This document shows, in pieces, positions 11,030-22,761 of a stretch of DNA of 64,000 nt; position 1 is the first letter of the stretch; each line of letters starts with the position of its first letter. Position numbers and translations under genes: made by a program. Source of the DNA: CAVYXZ01 sp963772595 (GTDB taxonomy: Bacteria; Chloroflexota; Anaerolineae; Aggregatilineales; Phototrophicaceae); the NCBI GenBank assembly GCA_963772595.1, contig CAVYXZ010000003.1, forward strand, positions 1 to 64,000, in the 5' to 3' direction. Below the pieces are notes generated by a model, which saw nothing but the letters and a program-made list of their open reading frames with translations, was not told the DNA's origin and did no database searches.

Positions 11030-12700
11030 ATGGATTCCATTTTGCCAGGGGCAGACGAGTCCGAAGAACTCGAAAATGGTTCTTCAGACAGCGGGCAAAG
11101 CCCAGAGATTGCGTCATCGGTTGAGTCCGAAGCCACTAACGAAGCGCATACTGAATTGCCGATAGATGGCGCTGAGGCATCCCTAGAGTCAGATTCCGAG
11201 CCAGGCGAGGCCGAAACGACCGCCGCCCCGGAATCCGAGACGGAGACTCTTGCCCAGGCCGAGGCAGTTGAAGCAGCGCCTGCTGAACAGGTTGAAGCAG
11301 CGCCTGCGGAACAGATCGAAACAGCGGCAGAAGTGCCGGCTGAGCAAGTTGAGGCAGCAGCGGAAGCGCCTGCGGAACAGGTCGAAGTAGCAGCGGAAGT
11401 GCCTGCTGAGCAAGTTGAGGTAGCAGCGGAAGCACCTGCTGAACAGGCCGAAACAGCGGCAGAAGTGCCGGCTGAGCAAGTTGAGGCAGCAGCGGAAGCG
11501 CCTGCGGAACAGGCCGAAGCAGCGGCAGAAGCGTCGGCTGAGCAAGTTGAGGCAGCAGCGCCTGCAGAACAGGTTGAGGCGGCGGCGGAAGCGCCTGCAG
11601 ACAGCGGTGAACACAAACTGGAATCGCCTCTAAAACGCGGCGAAATTCACGATGGCACCATCGTTGCCACCTCGCCGACCTCGGTGCAGGTTGATGTCGC
11701 CGGATTGGCGACGGGGATCATCCCTGGCCGCGAACTGGAACGCATGAACCGCGAGACACTGGATTTGCTCAAACCGGGCGAAATGGTGCCGGTTTACATC
11801 GTCAACCCGCACGATCACCGGGGCAACGTCATTCTGTCAATCAACCGGGCGCTGGAAGAACTGGACTGGCGCAAGGCTGAAGAATACCGCGAAAACAAAT
11901 CGGTCTACGAAAGCCGCATCGCCGGATACAACAAAGGTGGGCTGATCGTCCGCTTCGGGCGGGTGCGCGGCTTCGTACCGCAAAGCCAGATCAGCGCGGA
12001 TCGTCGAGCCACGATGGACGGCGCGACGCCGGAGGAACGCTGGGGCGAGATGGTCAACCAGCCGATTGCCGTCAAGGTGATGGAGGTGGATCGAGACCGC
12101 AACCGCCTGATTCTCTCAGAACGGGCAGCGGCCCGCGAGATCCGCGAATCGCGCAAGGAAGACCTGATCGAAGACCTGGAAGTCGGCGAAATCCGCACCG
12201 GGCGCGTCGTGAGCCTGGTCGATTTTGGCGCATTCGTCAATATCGGCGGCGCGGAGGGCCTGGTCCACCTGACGGAACTGGCCTGGCATCACGTCACCCA
12301 TGCCCGTGAGGTGCTGAAGGTCGGCGACGAGGTCAAGGTCGAGGTCATCAGCATTGAACCGGATCGCAAACGCATCGGCTTGAGCATCCGCCGCCTGATG
12401 GAAGACCCCTGGGACACCGTGGCGATTGAGTATAACGTCGGCCAACTGGTGCAGGGCAAGATCACCAAACTGACTAAATTCGGCGCGTTCGCCCAACTGG
12501 TGGATGCCCCGGCGATTGAGGGCCTCATCCACATTTCGGAACTCTCCGACGAACGGGTCAATCACCCGCGCGAAGTGGTGAACGAGGGCGAGACGCTCAC
12601 GCTCCGCGTCGTTAAAATGGACATTGAACGCCGCCGCCTGGGCCTGAGCCTGAAGGCCGTTAATTCGGCAGAATATCTCGATCAAGACTGGGATTACTAG
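11030..12700 (+). CDS. Ribosomal protein S1-like, four S1 domains with N-terminal Ala/Glu/Pro/Gln repeat tract
   Basis: The 556 residues begin MDSILPGADESEELENG. An acidic, low-complexity region up to about residue 200 includes ten tandem copies of an 11-residue unit (consensus AEQVEAAAEAP). Four S1 RNA-binding domains follow from about residues 203, 290, 385 and 470, with the typical VGEIRTGRVVSLVDFGAFV and EGLVHLTELAW strands. The protein probably binds mRNA at the 30S subunit or acts as an S1-type translation or stability factor. Four S1 domains fit the shorter S1 forms outside Proteobacteria. The start is fixed by the promoter at 10965-10992. The repeat tract is unusual for S1 and may be a flexible tether. 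Confidence 0.9.
   Translation: MDSILPGADESEELENGSSDSGQSPEIASSVESEATNEAHTELPIDGAEASLESDSEPGEAETTAAPESETETLAQAEAVEAAPAEQVEAAPAEQIETAAEVPAEQVEAAAEAPAEQVEVAAEVPAEQVEVAAEAPAEQAETAAEVPAEQVEAAAEAPAEQAEAAAEASAEQVEAAAPAEQVEAAAEAPADSGEHKLESPLKRGEIHDGTIVATSPTSVQVDVAGLATGIIPGRELERMNRETLDLLKPGEMVPVYIVNPHDHRGNVILSINRALEELDWRKAEEYRENKSVYESRIAGYNKGGLIVRFGRVRGFVPQSQISADRRATMDGATPEERWGEMVNQPIAVKVMEVDRDRNRLILSERAAAREIRESRKEDLIEDLEVGEIRTGRVVSLVDFGAFVNIGGAEGLVHLTELAWHHVTHAREVLKVGDEVKVEVISIEPDRKRIGLSIRRLMEDPWDTVAIEYNVGQLVQGKITKLTKFGAFAQLVDAPAIEGLIHISELSDERVNHPREVVNEGETLTLRVVKMDIERRRLGLSLKAVNSAEYLDQDWDY
11270..11606 (+). repeat. Coding tandem repeat, 33-bp unit, within the S1-like gene
   Basis: Ten in-frame units start with Ala-Glu-Gln and mostly run 11 residues; two are shortened. 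Units alternate between ending EVP and EAP, giving a 66-bp higher-order period. DNA similarity between units is high enough for slippage or unequal recombination to change copy number. Confidence 0.85.
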
Positions 12701-12711
12701 TGTCCGGCCAG

Positions 12712-12765
12712 GGATACGATGGATGGTCAGGGGCATTCGAACTGGACTGCCCCTGTTTTGTATCC
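12712..12765 (+). terminator. Rho-independent terminator of the S1-like gene
   Basis: CAGGGGCA (12728-12735) pairs with TGCCCCTG (12748-12755), followed by TTTTG. An outer GGATAC/GTATCC pair embraces the structure. It starts 12 bases after the stop codon. Confidence 0.75.
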
Positions 12766-12863
12766 GACTTGGCCTGTGATAAAATTGAGGCTGCAATTGT
12801 ATTGTAAGGTTGCTTGGGTAAAGTTTAGACGGAGTGAGTATAGGGTATTGGTGGGTCTGCTGC

Positions 12864-12869
12864 TATAAT
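12864..12869 (+). promoter_or_regulatory. Likely -10 element for the second clpC
   Basis: A perfect TATAAT lies 95 bases upstream of the GTG start. The matching -35 is poor (TAGGGT at 17 bases spacing), so an activator or an alternative sigma factor is possible. TTAGCAATT at about 12908 recalls half a CIRCE element, but no partner arm is present. Confidence 0.45.
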
Positions 12870-12958
12870 GCTACAGAGACGATTGCATCATGACAGCAGT
12901 GTTATCGTTAGCAATTCACGGTGGTTGTTCGAGCTACCCTGGACGGAGGTAATATACC

Positions 12959-15448
<2,490 letters not shown>

Positions 15449-15467
15449 CTCAGCATCAATGTAAATC

Positions 15468-15506
15468 AAAAGCCACTCATCGTTCTGATAAGTGGCTTTT
15501 TTATTT
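15468..15506 (+). terminator. Rho-independent terminator of clpC
   Basis: AAAAGCCACT (15468-15477) and AGTGGCTTTT (15491-15500) form a ten-pair stem, followed by a run of T. It begins 20 bases after the clpC stop codon. Confidence 0.88.
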
Positions 15507-15548
15507 CTAACAGCGACACGGCCCTGCTGATGCTCGTCCGGGCAATAC

Positions 15549-15580
15549 AAAAACGCCGCCGTGAACGAGTCGAGACGGCG
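15549..15580 (-). terminator. Possible terminator for the helix-hairpin-helix gene
   Basis: On the minus strand CGCCGT and ACGGCG form a six-pair stem, and five T follow three bases later. It lies 28 bases past the stop of the leftward gene and faces the clpC terminator. Confidence 0.5.
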
Positions 15581-15607
15581 CAGTAAACGCTCAGATGAGC
15601 AAGCGGA

Positions 15608-16195
15608 TCAGGACCGGCGGCCTGCGGTCAAACTGTTCTGAAATTCGCTCAGCCCGTCGAAATCGCCTTTGGCCGCGTAAGTCGCCTGCTCGGCCCAGGT
15701 CGGGATGCTGGGGGCCAGACGCATCCCCTGCGCCTGGATGGCTGCGCGGAAATCATCTTCGCTGGTCTGTGCCATTTTGGCGTAGGTGTCGATCCCGGCG
15801 GCACGCAGTGCGCCTTGCATCTTAGGGCCAATGCCTTCGATCACCGTTAGATCGTCCTGCCCGGCGGAGGCAGCGGCGGGCTTCGGCGCGGGAGCTGGTG
15901 GCGGGGTCGGGCTGGGTTCAGGCGCATGGCTGGGATCTGGGAGATGACTGCCCGCAGCACTCGGCGCAGGCAGATGACCGGCGGCACTTGCCCCGGCACC
16001 CAGAGCCATCGCTTCGGCGTGCTCCATGTGCGCTTCACCTTCAGGATACAGTGCCAGGATCAGGCCAGCAACCAGGAAGAGCAGCGGCCACAGCCAGTCG
16101 CTGAGCGCACTTCCCGCCACAATATTGTTCGCGCCCATAAACCCGGCCAGCAACCAGAGCATAATGGCGACTAAAGTCCGTGCGGAACGAGACAT
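15608..16195 (-). CDS. Membrane protein with C-terminal helix-hairpin-helix domain
   Basis: The 195 residues begin MSRSARTLVAIMLWLLAGF. Two transmembrane helices (about 8-25 and 33-52) are followed by a Pro/Ala-rich linker (about 65-110) and a C-terminal domain with DLTVIEGIGPKMQGALRAAG. That motif is the helix-hairpin-helix form seen in proteins predicted to bind DNA or to act as flap-endonuclease-like modules. The ATG at 16195 is preceded by GGGGAG; the upstream ATG at 16216 has no ribosome site. Function is unknown; a membrane-tethered nucleic-acid or protein binder is an inference. Confidence 0.8.
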   Translation of the reverse strand: MSRSARTLVAIMLWLLAGFMGANNIVAGSALSDWLWPLLFLVAGLILALYPEGEAHMEHAEAMALGAGASAAGHLPAPSAAGSHLPDPSHAPEPSPTPPPAPAPKPAAASAGQDDLTVIEGIGPKMQGALRAAGIDTYAKMAQTSEDDFRAAIQAQGMRLAPSIPTWAEQATYAAKGDFDGLSEFQNSLTAGRRS

Positions 16196-16316
16196 ACGAA
16201 CTCCCCGTTTAATCATAAATGTAAGGCGTTACGATTATGACACAGCAGCAGCGCCGTCACAAGCCGACAGACTGAGAAACTGCCAAGAAACCGGTAAGCG
16301 ATGTATCTCGGCGGCG

Positions 16317-18689
16317 CTAATTTCGCTCAAACTGGCCGATCAGGACCAGATCGTCCTCCGCACCTTCGACACCAGAGAACACGTCGAAGCGCGTCAGGTC
16401 CGGGTAATGGTACCAGCCTGTGTAGACGCGATAGGTCCCGGCAGGCAGATCCTCCGGGAGTCTGATCGCCACACGCTCGGTCCAGCCTGTTTCAGCCGGC
16501 AGCGCCCCCAGCGTCTGATCATCCTGCGCGACCGGTGTGCCATATTCATCGACGATGTGGACGAAGCGAATGTCCGTGTCCTGCCGCGCATCGCTAAAGA
16601 ACCACCACAACCGCGCGATCATCGTCTGGTCCTCGACTTCGACGTTGCTGCCCTGCAGCCGCACGCCCCGGTCAAAAACGACCCCCTGAAGCCCGCCCGT
16701 CTGGTACGTGCCCAGGTGCAAATCGCGCAAAGTTAGACCCCGGCAGACCAGCGTCGGGCCATAGGCCGCCGGACAGGGCGGATCAAGCGCCAGCGTGGCC
16801 GTATGAAACGTCCCGGCCAGCAGCGGCAGCGGTACGTTGAAGTCCAGCGCGCTATCGACGGTCCAGCGCCGCACCAGCACGTCATCCAGATACAGTTCGA
16901 CACGGCGACCATCCGCGATCATCATGCCACTGAGATCCACCCAACCGTCTTCCGGCGCGTAGACATAGGTATTGGCGCTAGCGTCGATTTCGGGCACATC
17001 CGGCAGCAAGGCGGCGAAGCCCGGTGCGGCGTCGGTCTCTGGCGTCTGGAAGATGGCGATGTCGGCGTCCTCGTACAGCGGGTCGCCCAACTGCTGCTGC
17101 GCAAAAGCCAGCGTGTCGGCGTCGGTATAGTGCTTATGCCAGATGACGACATCCGCCCCCACCGCGCGCAGCAAGGCCGGATCGAGCGTACTTTGCAGCA
17201 GGCTCAGCTTGGCGGGACTCACGGGCGTGCCGCGTGTGACGTGCCCGGCGATCAGCGGCAGTTGATGCGCGGTACGCAGATAGAGTCCTTCTTTATCGGC
17301 CAGGGTGCTGTCCCAGGGCAAATCCAGCACGGCACGCAGGTCATCGCGTCCGGCCAGGTCGTAGACAGCCTGCGGGATCGCAGCGGAGGTGGTCGGCAGC
17401 GGCCAGTACCACTGATAATCGAAGAGAATCGCCGCCATCAGCCCGGCCAGCAGCAGCGGACGCCAGCGCAGACCGCTCAAGCGCTGCCAGAGCCGATCCG
17501 CCCCGTAACCAGCCAGCACGGCCAGTGCCAGCGCCAGGGTAAAGTTGAAGCGTCCCGGCGTGCGCGCCAGGCTGAACAGCGGCAAATTCTGGACGAAGGC
17601 CCAGGGCAGAGTCAGCGCCGTCTCGTAGCCATCAATGCGGACCAGCAGCGGCGAATTGAAGACTTTGAGCAGCGGCCCCAGCGAGAGAATCCAGGCCAGC
17701 AGCGCGAGAATCCCCCACCAACCCGCCGCGCCCGGTTTGCGCCGCAGCAGCGCGATCAGCGCCAGCAGCCCGACGATGATCCCGATATAGCTGGAGCCTT
17801 CCTCCAGGTTGACGCCCAGCACCCGCGCCGGATAGTCCAAATGGCTGTAGAGCGGGTGAAAGAACGAGGGACTGACGATGCTGAGCAAGTCGGCGCTGTA
17901 ACGCACGAAGCCGCCCTCGTCGCGGTAGGCAGCGGTCGTGCTGGCCGTCAGGGCCAGCGGCAGCAAGAAAGCCAATACGATCAGACCGCCGAAGAGGCTG
18001 ACCAGGATCGTCTGGCGCAGGCCGATCCAGTCACGCTGCCAGAGGCGCATGAGCGCGATCACCGCAATCAGCGGCATCAGCACGTAGATCGTCTGGATGC
18101 CATGCCCGCCGGGACTGAGCGCGAAGAAGATTACCGCCAGGATAAACCAGCCGCGTGTCCGGGTCTCGCGCAGACGCAGCAGGGCCAGCACCAACAGCGG
18201 CACCGGCCACATGACCATCAGCCCGGCATGACCGCCCGCCAGATGCGCCTGGAAGGTCGGCGCGGCCATGAAGGCCAACCCGGCCAGCAGCGCGGGGCCT
18301 TCGTGGCCCTTCAGCAGGTGACGCGCCAGCCGCTGCATCGCCCAGCCATTGAGCGCCATCGTCAGCAGAATGGTCAGGTTGGCCGCCGTGACGGTCGGCA
18401 GAACGAGGGCGAAGAGCCAGGCGGGGAAGAATTGCAGCGGGTCGGCCCAGAGCAGCATCCCCTCGATGCCGTCCGGGTAACCCAGGTCCGGCTGCCAGAA
18501 GAGCGGCTGGCCGGTCTTCAGCGCGTGCGCATACCACCAGATGTGATGCGCCATCTCGCGGCTGTCGCCATAGGCAAAGCCGACCAACACCGTGCCCAGA
18601 TGCGTCACCAGCGGCCAGGTGATGACCAGGGCAACCAGCAGATAGAAGGCATAGATCAGCAGCGGGCGGCGCAGACGCTCAATCGACAT
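16317..18689 (-). CDS. Large multi-pass membrane protein, GT-C/YfhO-like, copy 2
   Basis: About 790 residues: roughly 11-13 transmembrane helices in the first 480 residues (LLIYAFYLLVALVITWPLV at the start), then a mainly beta extracytoplasmic region of 300 residues. The acidic GDSREMAHHIWW motif after the first helix and a GYPDG motif match polytopic GT-C-like glycosyltransferases and YfhO-type proteins, which use lipid-linked sugars. The start at 18689 overlaps the stop of the upstream paralogue by 11 bases; the longer reading frame from 18935 only covers that gene in the wrong frame. It is paralogous to that gene along the whole length. The sugar and acceptor cannot be told. Confidence 0.8.
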   Translation of the reverse strand: MSIERLRRPLLIYAFYLLVALVITWPLVTHLGTVLVGFAYGDSREMAHHIWWYAHALKTGQPLFWQPDLGYPDGIEGMLLWADPLQFFPAWLFALVLPTVTAANLTILLTMALNGWAMQRLARHLLKGHEGPALLAGLAFMAAPTFQAHLAGGHAGLMVMWPVPLLVLALLRLRETRTRGWFILAVIFFALSPGGHGIQTIYVLMPLIAVIALMRLWQRDWIGLRQTILVSLFGGLIVLAFLLPLALTASTTAAYRDEGGFVRYSADLLSIVSPSFFHPLYSHLDYPARVLGVNLEEGSSYIGIIVGLLALIALLRRKPGAAGWWGILALLAWILSLGPLLKVFNSPLLVRIDGYETALTLPWAFVQNLPLFSLARTPGRFNFTLALALAVLAGYGADRLWQRLSGLRWRPLLLAGLMAAILFDYQWYWPLPTTSAAIPQAVYDLAGRDDLRAVLDLPWDSTLADKEGLYLRTAHQLPLIAGHVTRGTPVSPAKLSLLQSTLDPALLRAVGADVVIWHKHYTDADTLAFAQQQLGDPLYEDADIAIFQTPETDAAPGFAALLPDVPEIDASANTYVYAPEDGWVDLSGMMIADGRRVELYLDDVLVRRWTVDSALDFNVPLPLLAGTFHTATLALDPPCPAAYGPTLVCRGLTLRDLHLGTYQTGGLQGVVFDRGVRLQGSNVEVEDQTMIARLWWFFSDARQDTDIRFVHIVDEYGTPVAQDDQTLGALPAETGWTERVAIRLPEDLPAGTYRVYTGWYHYPDLTRFDVFSGVEGAEDDLVLIGQFERN

Positions 18690-21009
18690 GGACGGTCCCC
18701 AGACGAACGCGATTGTTGGACGCATCGGCCACGTTGGAACGCACGGCGAGGCGCAGGTTATCCGGGTAAGTGTACCAGCCGGTATAGATCGTGTAATCGC
18801 CCGGCGGCAGATCGTCAAAGCGCAGCGTCTCCATCCAGGCACTGTGCGCCGGACGCTGGCCCAGGGAGTTGTCGCGCTGAACGGCCAGATTGCCCTGTTG
18901 ATCGACCACGTGGACGAAGCGGATGCGATTCTCATCGCCAGCGGCGTCGAAGCGCCACCACAGATTGACCGACAGGGTCTTGTCTGCCGATTTGACTATG
19001 TGAGCCGCCAGCGTAATCCCCTGATCGAACAGTACCGGCTGACCGAGGTCCGCAGGCTGGAAATCGGTCAGCGTGAGGCCGCTAATCTCAGCGCTGCGGC
19101 AGGCCAGCAGTTCCAGATGATGCGCCGGGCAGGCGGGCGTGACCGTCCAGGTCAGCGTGTGATAGCCCGCGCTGGCGACAAAAACCGGCAGGTCCAGTGG
19201 GCCGGGATCGCTGCGCTGTCGGGTCATCTCACCGTCGAGCGAGAGGTGCAGATCACGGTCAGCGCTGGTCAACTGGGCGCTGAGATGCAGCCAACCCGGT
19301 TCCGGCGCAAAAAAGTAGGACGCCTGCTGATCGTTCACGGCGAAGTCGCGGTCGTAGACGGCCTGGAACGCGGGCGGCGCGGTCGGGTCCGGCACTTCAA
19401 GCGCGAGGATGCGCTCGTCCTCATAGAAGGGCTGCCCCAGGGCCAGCACGCGGTCTCGATCATTGGGCGCGGCCCACTGCTTGTGCAGGATCAGCACGTC
19501 CACGCCCTCGCGGTCCAGCAGGGCCGGGTCAAGCGTGCGTTGCAGTACGGTCAGCTTGGCCGGGTCCACTGGCGTGCGGCGCGTCACATGCCCGGCGATG
19601 AGCGGCTTATGATGGCCGGTTTGTAAAAACATGCCGTCCTTCTGCGCCAGCAGGTGATCCCAGGGCAGGTTCATCACGGCGCGAATGTCGTCGCGCCCGG
19701 CCAGCGCCTGAATCTTCAGCGGGACTGTGCCCGGCGTGGTGGGAAAAGGCCAGTAGGACTGAAGGTCGAGGACGATCAGCACGGCCAGGCCGACGAATAA
19801 CAGCGAGCGCCCGGCCTTGACGCGATCCCACAGCAGCGCCGCGCCGTAGGCCGCCAGGACCGCCACCACCAGCCCGACCGTAAAGTTGAAGCGAGCCGGA
19901 GTGCGCACAATGTTGAGCAGCGGCAGATTGGCGAAAGCCAGCCAGGGCAGCGTGACGTTGCTGGTGTAATCACCCAGATTGAGCGTGACGACGCTGTCCA
20001 GCACTTTGAGCAGCGGCCCCAACGAGAAGAGCCAGGCCACTCCTCCCAGCGGCAGCCAGAAGCGTGCCTCACGCTTGCGCCACAACCCGACCAAGGCCAG
20101 CCCAGCCGCGATGAGGCCGACATAAGCCAGACGCTCCCAGGGGTCAATGCCCAGGGCGCGGCCCGTATAGTCCAATTGAGCGTAGAGCGGGTGCTGCGGC
20201 GAGGGCGTCAGCAGGCCGAGCAGATCGGCGCTGTAGGTCACGTCGCCGCCTTCGTCCAAACGCGCGGGCTGCTGCGATTCCTCAACCAGGAACGGCCCGA
20301 TGAACAGCAGCGAGACCAGCCCGCCCAGCAGCAGCGCGGGAATAAGCCGCCGCAGGGCCAGCCAGTTCCGGCGCAGCAGATGGCGCAGCAGCAGGTAGCC
20401 AATCAGCGGTCCGACCAGATAGATCAGCAGCAGGATGCTGCCCCACAAGCTGACGACGAACAGCCCGGCGCTCAGCAGCAGCCAGCGCCGCCCGCCTTCC
20501 AGCGCCAGCCGCCGTAAGGACAGAATCAGCAGGGGCACCGGCCACAACAGCAGCAGACCGGTGTGGCCGATGGCAAGCTGCCCCTGGAAGGCCGGATAGA
20601 GCATGAAGATCAGCCCGGCCAGCAGGGCGGGACCGGTCCTGCCGGTCAGGTCACGGGCCAGCAGGTACATGGCCCAGCCATTGAGCGCCAGCCGCAGCAG
20701 AATTGCCAGATTGAAAGCTGCCGTGAGCGGCATGACGAAGGCGAAGAGCCAGGCGGGGAAGGATTGCAGTGGATTGGCCCACAGCCACAGCCCGCTGAGG
20801 CCATCGGGATAGCCCAGCAGCGGCTGCCAGTAGAGCGGCTGGCCCGTTTGCAGCGCCTGCTTAATCCACCAGATGTGCCGGGTATATTCGTAGGTATCGC
20901 CGAAGGAATGGCCGATGAAATCGCCGCCGATCACCAGCGGCCATGTGACCAGCACGATCACGCCCAGGTACAGCAGCCCTGGGGCTACAAGCTCTAGATT
21001 TTTCCGCAT
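18679..21009 (-). CDS. Large multi-pass membrane protein, GT-C/YfhO-like, copy 1
   Basis: The 776 residues begin MRKNLELVAPGLLYLGVIV. The architecture is the same as in the downstream gene: first helix, then FGDTYEYTRHIWWIKQALQTGQ, LGYPDGLSGLWLWANPLQ, many helices up to about residue 460, and a C-terminal beta-rich part ending in a sandwich-like domain. The Asp in the first loop is where GT-C enzymes keep a catalytic acid, so a membrane glycosyltransferase is likely, but this rests on fold pattern only. The tandem arrangement and 11-base overlap indicate duplication and co-expression. Confidence 0.8.
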   Translation of the reverse strand: MRKNLELVAPGLLYLGVIVLVTWPLVIGGDFIGHSFGDTYEYTRHIWWIKQALQTGQPLYWQPLLGYPDGLSGLWLWANPLQSFPAWLFAFVMPLTAAFNLAILLRLALNGWAMYLLARDLTGRTGPALLAGLIFMLYPAFQGQLAIGHTGLLLLWPVPLLILSLRRLALEGGRRWLLLSAGLFVVSLWGSILLLIYLVGPLIGYLLLRHLLRRNWLALRRLIPALLLGGLVSLLFIGPFLVEESQQPARLDEGGDVTYSADLLGLLTPSPQHPLYAQLDYTGRALGIDPWERLAYVGLIAAGLALVGLWRKREARFWLPLGGVAWLFSLGPLLKVLDSVVTLNLGDYTSNVTLPWLAFANLPLLNIVRTPARFNFTVGLVVAVLAAYGAALLWDRVKAGRSLLFVGLAVLIVLDLQSYWPFPTTPGTVPLKIQALAGRDDIRAVMNLPWDHLLAQKDGMFLQTGHHKPLIAGHVTRRTPVDPAKLTVLQRTLDPALLDREGVDVLILHKQWAAPNDRDRVLALGQPFYEDERILALEVPDPTAPPAFQAVYDRDFAVNDQQASYFFAPEPGWLHLSAQLTSADRDLHLSLDGEMTRQRSDPGPLDLPVFVASAGYHTLTWTVTPACPAHHLELLACRSAEISGLTLTDFQPADLGQPVLFDQGITLAAHIVKSADKTLSVNLWWRFDAAGDENRIRFVHVVDQQGNLAVQRDNSLGQRPAHSAWMETLRFDDLPPGDYTIYTGWYTYPDNLRLAVRSNVADASNNRVRLGTVHVD

Positions 21010-21043
21010 AGGCGGGCATTGTAGCGGGGATCGTGCGCTTTGC

Positions 21044-21448
21044 CTAGTAGCCGTAGCCTGCGTGCAGGATGCTGTTCACCTTGGCGAGCAGGTCTTCGAC
21101 CGAGAAGGGTTTCGACATAAAACCCTGGACATGCAAGCCGCGCCGTTTGGCCTCGTCCTGCATGAAACTGCGGGCCGAGAGGAAAACGAAGGGGATACCG
21201 CGCCAACGCTCCTCGGCGTAGACCGATTGGCAGAACTGGTAGCCATCCATGTCGGCCATGCGCACATCGGAGATAATCAGGCTGGGCGAGGTATCCAGGC
21301 AGCGCAGCAGATGCAGCCCCTCGCAGCCGGTCGCTGCTGAGAACACCACGTAGCCGCTGAACTCGAAGATGTCAGTCAGGGCTTCGCGCAGGTCGGTGTC
21401 GTCGTCAACGACTAAGATAACCGGGTAATTGGTATCGTAGACAGGCAT
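21044..21448 (-). CDS. Stand-alone response regulator receiver
   Basis: The 134 residues consist of one receiver domain: acidic residues in LVVDDDTDL (14-17), phosphoacceptor Asp61 in IISDVRMADMDG, and the Lys of MSKPFSVEDLL. There is no output domain. The ATG at 21448 (MPVYDTNYPVILVVDDD) is preferred over an upstream frame that adds 26 residues before the conserved fold. It lies 77 bases downstream of a threonine-synthase-like gene in the same direction. This matches the order of the ThrC-REC fusion at 25771-27447. Confidence 0.9.
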   Translation of the reverse strand: MPVYDTNYPVILVVDDDTDLREALTDIFEFSGYVVFSAATGCEGLHLLRCLDTSPSLIISDVRMADMDGYQFCQSVYAEERWRGIPFVFLSARSFMQDEAKRRGLHVQGFMSKPFSVEDLLAKVNSILHAGYGY

Positions 21449-21525
21449 GGGTATAACCAATACGTATAATTTTCCGAGCTGTTTAGCTTTATAGTACCCA
21501 CAGCTGCATAACGAAATGCTTACCA

Positions 21526-22582
21526 CTAGAGGCTTTTGAGGCCATTTCCGGTCAAAATCAGGCCGATTCGGCCATTTGAGGCGATTTGATCCAGCGCGGC
21601 GGCGGGAACAGCGCTGGTTGGCTCAACCATCAGGCCGCGATGATGAAGCGCCTGCTGGGCCGCCAGCACCGCCTGGTCATCGACGCGCAGGGCCGCGCCA
21701 CCGGTTTCGCGCAGGCTCGCCAGGATCTCGGCCCCATGCACCGGCACGGCGACGCCGATGCCATCAGCCACGCCCGGACGCGGCTCGACCTGGGCCGCCT
21801 GGTTGAGACCCTGCTCCCAGGCGCGCACAATCGGGTCGCAGGCAGCGGTCTGGACGGCATAGAGACGCGGCAGATGGTCGATCAGCCCGGCCTCACGCAG
21901 CGCGCGGAAGCCCCGCGCCAGCCCCAGAAACATGCCACCATGCCCCACCGGGCACAGCAGCGCATCCGGCAGGCCCATCTGCTCCCAGAGTTCCCAGGCG
22001 CAGGTCATCTGCCCGGCGACGAAGAAAGGGACTCCAGGCATGGCTGGCGTAGACACTGTGCTGCGCCGCTTCGATACAGGCGGCGGTCGCGGCAGCGCGC
22101 GGTCCCGGCACCTCAACCAGCGTGGCACCATAGGCGGCGATGTGACGCTTCTTGCCCTCCGGCGCGCTGGCCGGGGCGAAGATGCGGGCTTTGATCCCGG
22201 CGGCGGCGGCATAAGCGGCCAGCGACGCGCCCGCATTGCCGGACGAATCTTCGATGACCTCGGTCACACCCTGCCCCAGCAGATAATTGATCAGCACGCA
22301 TTCCCCGCGATCCTTAAAGGAGCCGGTCGGGTTGAGATACTCCAGCTTGGCCCAGACCTGCGTCTCGCCGAGGGTCGTCTGCACCAGCGGCGTCATGCCC
22401 TCGCCCAGGCTCACCCGCTGCTCGACCGGCAGCATGGCCGCGTAACGCCACAGGCTCCAGACCTCACGCCGGATAGCCCTGGCATCAAAGTGGGGCAGCG
22501 TGTCGATCTCCAACCGGGCGCCATCTGACTGCCAATCCAACGGCCCGGCAGGCTCGCCGGTGGTCGTGCTGATTAACTGCAT
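21526..22582 (-). CDS. Threonine-synthase-like PLP enzyme without zinc ribbon, +1 frame break
   Basis: After repair the protein has 351 residues. PLP-binding Lys sits in NPTGSFKDRG (near 90), followed by the SSGNAGASLAAY phosphate loop. LSLGEG-type GEGMTPLV and the C-terminal ILTGNGLKSL also fit fold-type II enzymes of the threonine synthase group (O-phosphohomoserine to threonine). It lacks the N-terminal CxxC pairs of the fused copy. The frame breaks at the AAA of 22025-22027 on the plus strand; dropping one base gives SHAWSPFFVAGQMT. A GAGAGG precedes the ATG at 22582. Threonine synthase is the best guess; threonine dehydratase or another family member is not excluded. Confidence 0.8.
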
Positions 22583-22683
22583 TCGAAACCGCCTCTCATC
22601 GTCATCTTTGCGTAAGTTTTTTCTACTACACTTGCTCTAATTAAGAGGGATTGTAATCCCCGGTTGTGAAAATGGGTACCAGC

Positions 22684-22712
22684 TTGTATGCGAACAAATG
22701 ATCTTGTATAAT
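22684..22712 (+). promoter_or_regulatory. Sigma-70 type promoter of moaA
   Basis: TTGTAT and a perfect TATAAT are separated by 17 bases, 49 bases upstream of the moaA start. The rest of the 22583-22761 gap shows no riboswitch-like structure that I can recognise. Confidence 0.78.
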
Positions 22713-22761
22713 TAAACAGATGCACTTGATAAAAACCCGCAATCTATTATAGACTAGAGCT

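Noticed and set aside
10858..11616. Long minus-strand frame with Cys/Ser/Ala repeats
   Set aside because: It is the antisense of the S1-like repeat tract; the plus-strand gene has a promoter, ribosome site and conserved domains.
12900..12930. CIRCE element upstream of clpC
   Set aside because: Only one partial arm (TTAGCAATT) is present; the second arm is missing.
16803..18968. 721-residue plus-strand frame rich in Gln and Arg
   Set aside because: It is opposite the tandem membrane proteins, has shadow composition and no domain.
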